Shown: one piece after another, positions 56,743 to 64,000 of the stretch | How positions within the stretch are numbered: the stretch's first letter is position 1 | Layout: every line of letters begins with the position of its first letter | Source of the DNA: an uncultured Dysgonomonas sp. | GTDB lineage: Bacteria; Bacteroidota; Bacteroidia; Bacteroidales; Dysgonomonadaceae | Direction of reading: 5' to 3' | Assembly (NCBI GenBank): GCA_945273835.1 | Contig: CALYPL010000005.1 | Span: forward strand, 53,322 to 117,321 | DNA length: 64,000 nucleotides | The notes under the pieces: model-generated | Database searches by the model: none | What the model was told of the DNA's origin: nothing | The model's input: the letters and a program-made list of their open reading frames with translations, nothing else | Program-made: the position numbers and the translations under genes

Positions 56743-59268
56743 TCAGAGATTAATATTACTGTCAAAAATTGCAGAACCTGATAGTGAAAATTTTCCCGTA
56801 TTTAATCCTACTGATGAATGTCTTACTTGATTATTTGTTTTGATAACGCCTCCTCCTACAGCCATCAGGCAATTGGATGAACTAAATTGAGAAATATCAA
56901 TTGGTTTGTTATTATTTAACCCTCCGACCACGGAAATTGTACCACCATTTGCATAAAAACCTATATTTGAAGTTGTGCTTGGCGATATTTGAGCTACCGT
57001 TCCATAAGCATTGATTATTACTTCGCCTCCGTTGATGCTTTCTATACCCGAATTTTTAATTCCAGTTCGTGTGATATTTGTACTTTCAATTGAGGCTTTT
57101 CCGAGCGTATTGACTTGCAAAAAAGTATCAGAGTTAGTTGAACCATGTATTAAGGTATTATCGGTTATTACAATGGAACCGCATGAAGTTACGCTAAAAT
57201 CAGATGAGTATTGATTGAGAATGTTTATTTTACAAGAATTCATTTGTATTGCTCCATTTGTTTTAGACCAAATGCCGGCTATAACTGCTTCACGATTTAA
57301 ATTTACTTCAGTATTCTCACCAAATTCTATATAACTGCCTTGCGCGCAAGATATACATGCGTCAGGTTTTTTCACATTTTCATTAGCTACAATATCTAAT
57401 TTGCAGTTTTTAAAAATTGCAAGGCTGTTTGATGTGGCAATGTAGTCGGTACGTATATAATTGTAATTTGCTTCTTCTCCCATTGTGAATAATTTGGACT
57501 GAGAGAGCTCTATTCCACCAACTGCATTGATTTTTGCTTGTTTAGTCAGTGTAATATTTGCTCCACTTGCTTTAATTGATTTAGTATTAATTGTGTATGT
57601 CGTATTTGCAGGTACAAAAAATGTAGCTCTCATGTTGTTAAACTCAAGATCCCCTAAAGTAACAGGATCATTATTATCTACTGTTATATATAAATAAGGT
57701 ATCTCTCCATTGGCTATGAGATCACCTAAATTGCCGTTTCCTAAACAAATAAAATTCACGACTCCTCCATTGATGGGATTATACATTTTTTGTGCTTCCA
57801 AAGTGTATGCGTCTTGTAAATTGTTATAGTGCCCCTTTTTGGGATCATTGGTCCAAGAAGCGTTTATATAAGCATATTCATGTCTCATACCTTGCGATAT
57901 TTTAACCCATTGCCCACTTCCGTTAGAAAAAATATTTGAGTTATAATAATAATGTCCGGCATCGGTTATTTGAGCTGTTTGTGAGTTAGCTGACGGAGTG
58001 TAACCATCGACGTCGGTGACATAAACTAATGCGCCTTCTTGGTTTTCTCCATAAACATTATTATTGCTATTTTCTTTTTGTTGTAGTTGGCTGCGTGTAA
58101 CCATCGGTACCATAAATCCATCAGCAGCATTCGGATCAGACGGATTGCCTATTACTTGTAAGGTTGTATTAATTTTTGTTGGCATATTATTACCGATAAT
58201 AACTCCCGCATTTTTTATGAAAGTTGAATTGGGTAATTCATTTCTGGAATTAATGCCTATTGATACAGAATTATTGCCAATAGCAGCTGAATTAAATCCG
58301 GTTGCAAGAGAATAATCGCCCGAAGCTGCCGATTTATTGCCTAAAGCTGTAGAAGATGTACCTGTAGAATAGGATTCATCGCCGAGAGCTACAGATTTAA
58401 TACCCGTTGCATTAGAGTTATTTCCGATAGATATGGCCGAATTTTCAGTTGAGCGAGATGAATAACCAATTGCGGTTGCGCCGTCTTTTATGGCATTAGC
58501 ATTAACACCGATAGCAATTGTGTTATTGAATTCTGCATCAGGTACATTGTTTGCATTTGAACCTAAAGCTATATTGTTAGCTCCGGTTTTGTTAGCCGCC
58601 AAAGCCCATTTCCCGATTGCAGTATTGTCATCTGCTTCGTTTTGGGACAATGCTGAAAGCCCGATTGCAGTATTTGTTGCCCAAGGCATTGATCCCTGAG
58701 TTTTGCCTGTTCCCACAGTTATGCCGTTGATTACAGCATCTTCTCCAATAACAGTTAGCTGTGCTTTTTCACCATTTACATCCGCTGGAATAAGCTCGGT
58801 TGATGGATTGAAAGAATTGACTTTGGGTTTGTCGCCAATTACCACTTTTGCGTTCAAGTACGAATTTGTTTTGTTAGTTGAAGAAGGATTGGATGTGTTT
58901 ACTTCGTACCAAATTTCCTGCCCTGAACCCGAACCGGTTGATGCCATGGGTATCCATTGTGTCCCATTGAAATAATAATAACCGGGACTCGTTATTTTTG
59001 AGGTTTTTAGGGTTGTATCACCGCTTGTTTCCGTGACATAAACAATAGCTCCAATTTGATCGTTCTGATAAGCATTATCACGATCTTTCAATTCCGATAA
59101 TTTGAGGCGTGGAGCAATAATACCTTCCGGATCCCCTGATGAAGAACCATTCTTTATTTGTATGTCTAAAGTAGACTTTGGTTTTACGGTATTAATACCT
59201 ACCTGAGCAGAAAGGTTGTAAACCATTATCAGCCCTGTAAAGCATGTGCATATTATACGAACTTTCAT
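56743..59268 (-). CDS. Surface protein with YadA-head-like repeats and duplicated flanking module
   Basis: 841 residues, signal peptide (MKVRIICTCFTGLIMVYNLSAQ), then QVGINTVKPKSTLDI as in many Bacteroidota exported proteins. Residues about 44-108 and 378-457 share a module (GIIAPRLKLSEL / GFMVPMVTRSQL, later IVYVT or LVYVT and GYYYFNGTQW / GHYYYNSN). Between them, 197-340, is a run of NTAIG/ALG/SIG-type repeats with the spacing of YadA-type adhesin heads. The C-terminal 380 residues look like a beta-helix (ITRTGIKNSGIESINGGEVIINAYG). It has no YadA membrane anchor. It is first in the minus-strand fimbrial cluster. Confidence 0.75.
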   Translation of the reverse strand: MKVRIICTCFTGLIMVYNLSAQVGINTVKPKSTLDIQIKNGSSSGDPEGIIAPRLKLSELKDRDNAYQNDQIGAIVYVTETSGDTTLKTSKITSPGYYYFNGTQWIPMASTGSGSGQEIWYEVNTSNPSSTNKTNSYLNAKVVIGDKPKVNSFNPSTELIPADVNGEKAQLTVIGEDAVINGITVGTGKTQGSMPWATNTAIGLSALSQNEADDNTAIGKWALAANKTGANNIALGSNANNVPDAEFNNTIAIGVNANAIKDGATAIGYSSRSTENSAISIGNNSNATGIKSVALGDESYSTGTSSTALGNKSAASGDYSLATGFNSAAIGNNSVSIGINSRNELPNSTFIKNAGVIIGNNMPTKINTTLQVIGNPSDPNAADGFMVPMVTRSQLQQKENSNNNVYGENQEGALVYVTDVDGYTPSANSQTAQITDAGHYYYNSNIFSNGSGQWVKISQGMRHEYAYINASWTNDPKKGHYNNLQDAYTLEAQKMYNPINGGVVNFICLGNGNLGDLIANGEIPYLYITVDNNDPVTLGDLEFNNMRATFFVPANTTYTINTKSIKASGANITLTKQAKINAVGGIELSQSKLFTMGEEANYNYIRTDYIATSNSLAIFKNCKLDIVANENVKKPDACISCAQGSYIEFGENTEVNLNREAVIAGIWSKTNGAIQMNSCKINILNQYSSDFSVTSCGSIVITDNTLIHGSTNSDTFLQVNTLGKASIESTNITRTGIKNSGIESINGGEVIINAYGTVAQISPSTTSNIGFYANGGTISVVGGLNNNKPIDISQFSSSNCLMAVGGGVIKTNNQVRHSSVGLNTGKFSLSGSAIFDSNINL

Positions 59269-59652
59269 ACGTTTATGTTATTGATATCAGAATGTTTAAG
59301 TTTTTAAAAAAGATTACGTTAAATCTTTTTAAGTGAGAAGTGTTAGTATAAATTGGATAAAAAATTTAATTTTTACGATATTTCATTTTTAATGTTAAGT
59401 ATTGAGGTGTCTTGTAAACAACTTTCTTACAGTAAATGATTTAAATCTTTATAAAAGAAATCAAATAACTATAAAACTGAATTTTAAAATAACAATGTAT
59501 AAGAGGGATTGTTTTTGAAATAAGTTATATTCAAAAATCTGTTTTTCATTAAGACAACCAAATTTCGGAGCTAAAAATTAATTCCTGAGCGTCTGCCTTT
59601 TATAAATGAACATTTATATTTAATAAGTGTTCAAATTATACAGAAAATATTA
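59269..59652. other. Divergent control region of the fimbrial locus
   Basis: 384 bp between the divergent minus-strand cluster and the plus-strand Mfa1-like paralogue. AAAAAGATT (59307-59315) and AATCTTTTT (59322-59330) form a hairpin 39 bp before the minus-strand ATG. I find no clear TAnnTTTG facing either gene, and no invertible-promoter repeats. Confidence 0.5.
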
Positions 59653-61050
59653 ATGATGAATCTGAAAATAAATGAGCTGTTAATACTCTTTTTGATAATT
59701 TCAGGAGTGTTTTTTCAATCATGTAGTGATAATTCGTCTGAAGATAATGGCATCAACACATCATCTTCAGCTTTTAAAGCTGGATATATGTCACTTTCAT
59801 TGTCATATCCTTCAGGTAACACAAAAATTAAAAGACTATCTGTAAATTCCGGAAATAGTGAAGATTGGCAAATAAATTCCTTACGTTTGATATTCTACAA
59901 TCAAGAAAAAGTTTATAAATATTTTGATTTAGATATTAAAATAAAGGGAGGCGTTATATCAGGTAATGACGTTTTAAATCCCGGTTCGATCAGCCCCAAT
60001 GCTGATCAGATAGTATTATTCGCTTTCAAACCTTTGTATCTTCTCATGCAAGATTATCAAGTAGTGGCGTTAGCAAATCCACCTCAGGCAGTAAAAGATA
60101 TAACTACCGAAGGCATGCATTTGTCATTATTAACCGATGGTATAGCCAATCTTAATTCAGTTTACGATCTTATAACTGCAGATGGTAAACAATCCGGCGA
60201 AAACAACAACTTTTATATGGCAAATGTGTCAGGACCAATAGTATGTTCATCAGACGATTTTTATAATAACTATCAGGATGCCGTTAACGATCCTCGTGGA
60301 AAAAGACTCAAATTCATGATTGAAAGAGGAGTAGCCAAAGTGTTTTTTACTACCGATTTGCAGGCTAAACAAGATCTGACTGATAAGGGAACAACTTATA
60401 ATCTTGATCTGTCAAAAATAGAATGGACTGTTGATGTAACAAATCGGAAATTTTATTGGTTGCGTCACCTCACTTTTAAACGTGGAGGTGAAGATTCCAA
60501 TTTACCTTTTAAAAATTTGGAACAACATAATGATTACATCTTGAATAATGGAAGTGAGCGAATGAATCTTTATGCTCAAGACCCAAACTTCAATAAAATT
60601 GAGGCAGATGATGCTCTGAAAGATAATTTCATGTATATTAATGCATCAACTGTACAATGGAAAGCCTATAATCAGGGTGGCGATAACTTTACATATGTGC
60701 CTGAAAACACAATGGCTAAGGACAACTTTAAAATGAATGCAAGCACTCAGATCGTTCTTCGTGTCCCTTATGCCATATCACCGTCAACAACTTACGATAA
60801 ATATATGTATTACCGTATTCCGATACGCCATTTTCTGAAAACAGAAGTTCAGGATGTTGTTGGCGATAATGATTCGGAAGGAGGACCGGGTGGTTCAGAA
60901 GAAGGCGAGGGCGGCTTTGTCGGCAGTGCTCAATTTTGGGGGGCATATGGCGTAGTGCGTAATAATGTCTATCATATAAACCTCAAATCAATCAACAAGA
61001 TAGGCTCCTTAGAATATAAAGATGCCGATAATTCAGTTAATGTATACTAA
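59653..61050 (+). CDS. Second Mfa1-like fimbrial subunit, C-terminally short
   Basis: 465 residues with a lipoprotein signal (MMNLKINELLILFLIISGVFFQSC). Paralogous to the major fimbrillin at 50863-52425: both share AQDPNFN, an N-T-M motif after PE or LE, YRIPIRHF / YFVPIRHF, and GVVRNNVYHINLKSINKIGS / GVVRNNLYRLKLTGISGIGS. It stops at SVNVY, where the paralogue has a further ~14 residues (QVMPWLLRDSQDVDLN), so the probable donor strand is missing. An acidic Gly-rich insert (EGGPGGSEEGEGG) precedes the end. ATG 59656 is an equal start. Confidence 0.83.
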   Translation: MMNLKINELLILFLIISGVFFQSCSDNSSEDNGINTSSSAFKAGYMSLSLSYPSGNTKIKRLSVNSGNSEDWQINSLRLIFYNQEKVYKYFDLDIKIKGGVISGNDVLNPGSISPNADQIVLFAFKPLYLLMQDYQVVALANPPQAVKDITTEGMHLSLLTDGIANLNSVYDLITADGKQSGENNNFYMANVSGPIVCSSDDFYNNYQDAVNDPRGKRLKFMIERGVAKVFFTTDLQAKQDLTDKGTTYNLDLSKIEWTVDVTNRKFYWLRHLTFKRGGEDSNLPFKNLEQHNDYILNNGSERMNLYAQDPNFNKIEADDALKDNFMYINASTVQWKAYNQGGDNFTYVPENTMAKDNFKMNASTQIVLRVPYAISPSTTYDKYMYYRIPIRHFLKTEVQDVVGDNDSEGGPGGSEEGEGGFVGSAQFWGAYGVVRNNVYHINLKSINKIGSLEYKDADNSVNVY

Positions 61051-61064
61051 TTTGAATCTTTTAT

Positions 61065-61072
61065 TATCTTTG
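61065..61072 (+). promoter_or_regulatory. Putative -7 element before the Cys-rich protein gene
   Basis: TATCTTTG fits TAnnTTTG but lies only 10 bp before the ATG at 61083, so a transcript from it would be nearly leaderless. Confidence 0.3.
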
Positions 61073-61082
61073 TCTGAAAGAT

Positions 61083-61556
61083 ATGAGAAATTTTGTACAC
61101 ATAATTATAGCTGTTATTCTGGCTGTATCGGTTTTCTTCACCGGGACAGGTATAACTGTATATAAATACTGCTGTTCAAATTGCAAAATTTCTTATAGTA
61201 TACTTGCCCAAAAACATGGATGTAGTAACACTGATTATTCAGAGACTGATCAGAAAGATGCCGATCATAATTGTTCAGGCTGTGTTTCGCATACCAAGTC
61301 AGTAAAAGAAGATCCATGTAAGAAATCCGATTCACAGAAATGTTCCATCGCACGAATTTCTGCCGATATAAACTTTCAGCAGGTTAAATCACATATTAAC
61401 GTTCCCTTAGCGTGGGTAATTATCTATACAGCCTACTCTCGGGTAAATACATTTGCACATCAGAGTATATTGTATATTCATTCAGCTTCCTCAAAAGCTC
61501 CTCCCGTCTGTGATATAAATTCTTATCTCGCTCTCATTCAGGTCTTCATAATTTGA
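61083..61556 (+). CDS. Cys-rich membrane-anchored protein (HYC_CC_PP-like)
   Basis: 157 residues: an N-terminal membrane helix or signal (IIIAVILAVSVFFTGTGITVYKY), then Cys-rich segments CCSNCKISYSILAQKHGC and HNCSGC, a further Cys pair (CKKSDSQKC) and a second hydrophobic stretch (VPLAWVIIYTAY). The layout resembles the short HYC_CC_PP proteins that precede metal-linked TonB receptors in Bacteroidota. It is 98 bp before the TonB receptor gene. It may bind copper or zinc at the membrane. Confidence 0.65.
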   Translation: MRNFVHIIIAVILAVSVFFTGTGITVYKYCCSNCKISYSILAQKHGCSNTDYSETDQKDADHNCSGCVSHTKSVKEDPCKKSDSQKCSIARISADINFQQVKSHINVPLAWVIIYTAYSRVNTFAHQSILYIHSASSKAPPVCDINSYLALIQVFII

Positions 61557-61654
61557 TTAAGTAAGTATAATTATATTGAGTTGCATATATATATATTTAT
61601 ATATGTCCAATAAATATTTTTATCAATTTACTTTAATTAAAAAAATGCAAGCAC

Positions 61655-63859
61655 ATGAAAGCTATCAAAATATTAATTCTTTTCTATTTTCTGCCGTTCA
61701 TGCTCACGGCAAAAGAATATATTGTCGGTATTGTAAAAGATAACCATAAGGAACCCTTAATAGGTGTCAATATCCACTGGCAGGGAGAAGCATCCGGCGT
61801 TGTCAGTGACGAGCAAGGTCAGTTTAAAATCGGAGGAGAACCCGGTAAACAGCACATGTTAGTATTCTCTTACATAGGATTCAAAGAAAAAGTAGTCCAC
61901 ATAAGCAGTTTCAAACAGGCCATGAATGTTATTCTTGATGAGGATAACGAATTAGGCGAGGTCGTAGTTGAACGTACTGTGCCGGGGACTATTAAATCAC
62001 GAATAAGTCTTTTAAATGAAGAAAAAGTCACAGCAAAAGAACTGACACGTGCCGCTTGTTGCAATTTGTCAGAAAGCTTTGAAACAAATCCATCAGTCGA
62101 CGTATCATTCAGTGACGCTGTAACAGGAGCTAAGCAAATACAACTTCTTGGTCTGTCCGGCACATATGTACAAATGCTGACCGAAAACTATCCCAACTTC
62201 AGAGGACCGGCTTCTATTTACGGTCTTGATTATGTTCCCGGACCTTGGATGGAGAGCATTCAGATATCGAAAGGTGCGGCTTCGATAAAAAACGGTTACG
62301 AATCGTTGACAGGGCAAATGAATGTTGAATATAAAAAGCCCATGACAGCCGATCCGCTAAGTCTGAATATTTTTGCGAGTGATGCCGGACGTTACGAAGG
62401 AAATGCCGATGCGGCTTTTAAACTAAACGATAAGTTGTCAACAGGCGTATTTATGCATTATTCTAACGAAACCAGTGAGCATGACGATAATCATGACGGA
62501 TTTCTTGACTCACCAAAAAAACATCAGTTCAACATGATGAACAGGTGGCATTATCAATCAGGAAAATACATATCGCAATATGGAATAAAGTTTCTGCAAG
62601 ACTATCGGACAAGCGGGCAGACGCATCATACTTTAAAAAACGATGCTTTGTCTCCTTACGAAATACATGTCAATACAAATAGGGGAGAGTTCTTTACCAA
62701 AAATGCTTATGTGTTGGATAATGAAACCGCTGAAAACATTGCTCTGATCTTTACAGGATCATATCATGATCAGAAATCCGACTACGATATCCAAAAATAT
62801 AATGTATATGCATCAAATATCTATGCATCGCTGATGTATGAAAAAATGTTTGCTAAAAAACATCATCTTAGTGTCGGACTTAGCATGAATTGGGATAAAT
62901 ACGCGTCAGCATATAACCTCAAAATAGAGCATCTATCAGATCAGCCCGATCATGAAACTACAACAGGCGGATACGTGCAGTACACCTACAACAAAGATGA
63001 TAAGTTTGTCGTCTTAGCAGGAGTAAGAGGCGATTACAGTACCTTACATAAATTTTTCGTAACACCTCGGCTTCATATGAAATTTATGCCTAATAAATGG
63101 TTCAATCTTAGAGCATCAGCCGGCATGGGTTACCGTTCAGTTTTTGTTATGCCTGAGAATAGTTATTTTCTCGCCAGCAGTCGAAAGATTGAGATTGCCT
63201 CTGATCTGAATCAGGAAAAGGCATGGAACTATGGAGCAAGTGCAAACTTCTATATTCCTATCGGAAACAGAGAGCTTGAACTGTCAGCAGAATGGTATCA
63301 GACACGTTTTGTGAATCAGGTAGTTGTTGATGTTGACAGTGATCCTCATGCTGTCCGTTTCTATAACCTTTCAGGACGATCTTATGCCAACAGTATACAG
63401 CTTCAGGCTTCATATATGCCATTTCGGGGTTTTACCATACTCGGAGCATATAGATGGATGGAAGCTAAAACAAACTATAACGGAATGATGCGAATTAAAC
63501 CACTTACGGGTAGATATAAAGGTTTGGTTACGGCAAGCTATGAAACACCTTTGAGAAAATGGCAATTCGATATTACAGCTCAGTTCAATGGCAGCGGACG
63601 AAATCCGGTGCCGGATGCTACAAATCCGTTGTGGGATAACAAATTCAGATATTATACAATCTTAAATGCTCAGATAACTAAAAATTTCAAAACATGGAGT
63701 ATTTATGCAGGCTCTGAAAATTTGACGGATTTCACGCAGAAATCGCCCATAATATCAGCTTCTAACCCTTATAGTAAGGATTTTGACGCAACAATGGTTT
63801 GGGGGCCAACCATGGGGCGTAAATTTTACGTCGGTCTCCGATATGCGATAGGTAAATAA
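61655..63859 (+). CDS. TonB-dependent receptor, probable metal uptake type
   Basis: Outer-membrane gated channel. 734 residues: signal peptide (ending LTAK), a carboxypeptidase-regulatory-like domain (IVGIVKDNHKEPLIGVNIHWQG), plug domain with LTRAACCNLSESFETNPSVD and GPASIYGLDYVPGPWMESIQISKGAASIKNGYESLTGQMNVEYKKP, then a 22-strand barrel ending in the aromatic terminal residues RKFYVGLRYAIGK. The AACCNLSESF plug is typical of a subfamily placed with heavy-metal genes. There is no SusD partner, which argues against glycan uptake. Confidence 0.9.
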   Translation: MKAIKILILFYFLPFMLTAKEYIVGIVKDNHKEPLIGVNIHWQGEASGVVSDEQGQFKIGGEPGKQHMLVFSYIGFKEKVVHISSFKQAMNVILDEDNELGEVVVERTVPGTIKSRISLLNEEKVTAKELTRAACCNLSESFETNPSVDVSFSDAVTGAKQIQLLGLSGTYVQMLTENYPNFRGPASIYGLDYVPGPWMESIQISKGAASIKNGYESLTGQMNVEYKKPMTADPLSLNIFASDAGRYEGNADAAFKLNDKLSTGVFMHYSNETSEHDDNHDGFLDSPKKHQFNMMNRWHYQSGKYISQYGIKFLQDYRTSGQTHHTLKNDALSPYEIHVNTNRGEFFTKNAYVLDNETAENIALIFTGSYHDQKSDYDIQKYNVYASNIYASLMYEKMFAKKHHLSVGLSMNWDKYASAYNLKIEHLSDQPDHETTTGGYVQYTYNKDDKFVVLAGVRGDYSTLHKFFVTPRLHMKFMPNKWFNLRASAGMGYRSVFVMPENSYFLASSRKIEIASDLNQEKAWNYGASANFYIPIGNRELELSAEWYQTRFVNQVVVDVDSDPHAVRFYNLSGRSYANSIQLQASYMPFRGFTILGAYRWMEAKTNYNGMMRIKPLTGRYKGLVTASYETPLRKWQFDITAQFNGSGRNPVPDATNPLWDNKFRYYTILNAQITKNFKTWSIYAGSENLTDFTQKSPIISASNPYSKDFDATMVWGPTMGRKFYVGLRYAIGK

Positions 63860-63880
63860 AAAGATTTATTGTTATATGAA

Positions 63881-63922
63881 AAGCGGATATAGTAAATCTT
63901 AATTTACTATATCCGCTTCTTT
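63881..63922 (+). terminator. Intrinsic terminator of the TonB receptor gene
   Basis: A perfect 17-bp stem (63881-63897 with 63902-63918, 4-nt loop) followed by a short T-run. It lies 21 bp past the receptor stop. Confidence 0.85.
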
Positions 63923-63972
63923 TGTAGGGATAATTGATAATTAAACTATGCTATGGAAAGAAATAAATTACC

Positions 63973-63999
63973 TATCGGATATATTCTTTATATCCGATA
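63973..63999. repeat. 11-bp inverted repeat at the window edge
   Basis: TATCGGATATA (63973-63983) and TATATCCGATA (63989-63999), loop of 5. It shares the core CGGATATA with the adjacent terminator. It may be a second terminator for a convergent gene beyond the window; the edge prevents judgement. Confidence 0.5.
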
Positions 64000-64000
64000 A

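Noticed and set aside
58064..58975. Plus-strand frames opposite the YadA-head-like gene
   Set aside because: They are antisense shadows of the repeated Ala/Gly/Ser-rich codons of the minus-strand gene; no start signal or family resemblance.

Overview
The window looks like the chromosome of a low-GC (about one third G+C by eye) anaerobic member of the phylum Bacteroidota, order Bacteroidales; a Dysgonomonas/Paludibacter/Porphyromonas-like relative is plausible, but the genus cannot be fixed from sequence reading alone. Support: Bacteroidota-type promoter elements (TAnnTTTG) ahead of many genes, few Shine-Dalgarno sequences, a TamL lipoprotein, an OstA-like protein, type V (Mfa1/Mfa2) fimbrial genes, a T9SS-like C-terminal tail, QVGINT-type surface proteins, and a methylmalonyl-CoA gene set typical of propionate producers. 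There are no transposases, CRISPR arrays, rRNA genes or recognisable tRNA genes.

Layout. 1-7.5 kb: start of a probable lepB and dapB on the minus strand, then mnmG, two perfect parS centromere sites, apt, uvrC, dtd, a MazG-like gene and deoC on plus. 7.5-20 kb: a polyprenyl diphosphate synthase, polA, an AT-rich gap, a radical SAM protein, a quinone-reductase-like flavoprotein, a HAD protein lacking its nucleophile, ychF, sppA, another AT-rich gap, a small outer-membrane barrel and a sugar isomerase/epimerase. 20-31 kb: rpsA with a clear promoter and terminator, a polysaccharide pyruvyl transferase, a 52-residue membrane protein, a rhodanese, tcdA, an S9 peptidase, then mce-mmdA-OadG-like-BCCP, closed by a strong terminator without the sodium-pump subunit. 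31-49.5 kb: an HTH protein, pyrC, tamL, purD, a polytopic membrane protein, then an envelope-biogenesis block (OstA-like, SurA-like, lipoprotein, PpiC foldase, guaB), trxB-lolA, and ndk-M23 peptidase.

49.8-61 kb is the most distinctive region: a six-gene minus-strand cluster. In transcription order it encodes an 841-residue surface protein with YadA-head-like repeats, a 729-residue protein with a T9SS-like tail, a DUF3575-like barrel, an OmpA/TPR protein, an Mfa1-like major fimbrillin and an Mfa2/FimB-like anchor. A second Mfa1-like paralogue, lacking the last C-terminal strand, is divergently oriented at 59.65 kb. I read this as a fimbria/adhesin export locus whose tip or accessory components may be new. 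The window ends with a Cys-rich small protein and a TonB-dependent receptor that look like a metal-uptake pair.

How the parts fit: the parS pair beside mnmG suggests a position in the origin-proximal half of the chromosome. Housekeeping genes sit in short operons separated by intrinsic terminators, most of which match the coding strand next to them. The envelope block (OstA-like, SurA-like, PpiC, LolA-like, TamL) supplies outer-membrane and lipoprotein assembly, on which the fimbrial lipoproteins and the TonB receptor would depend.
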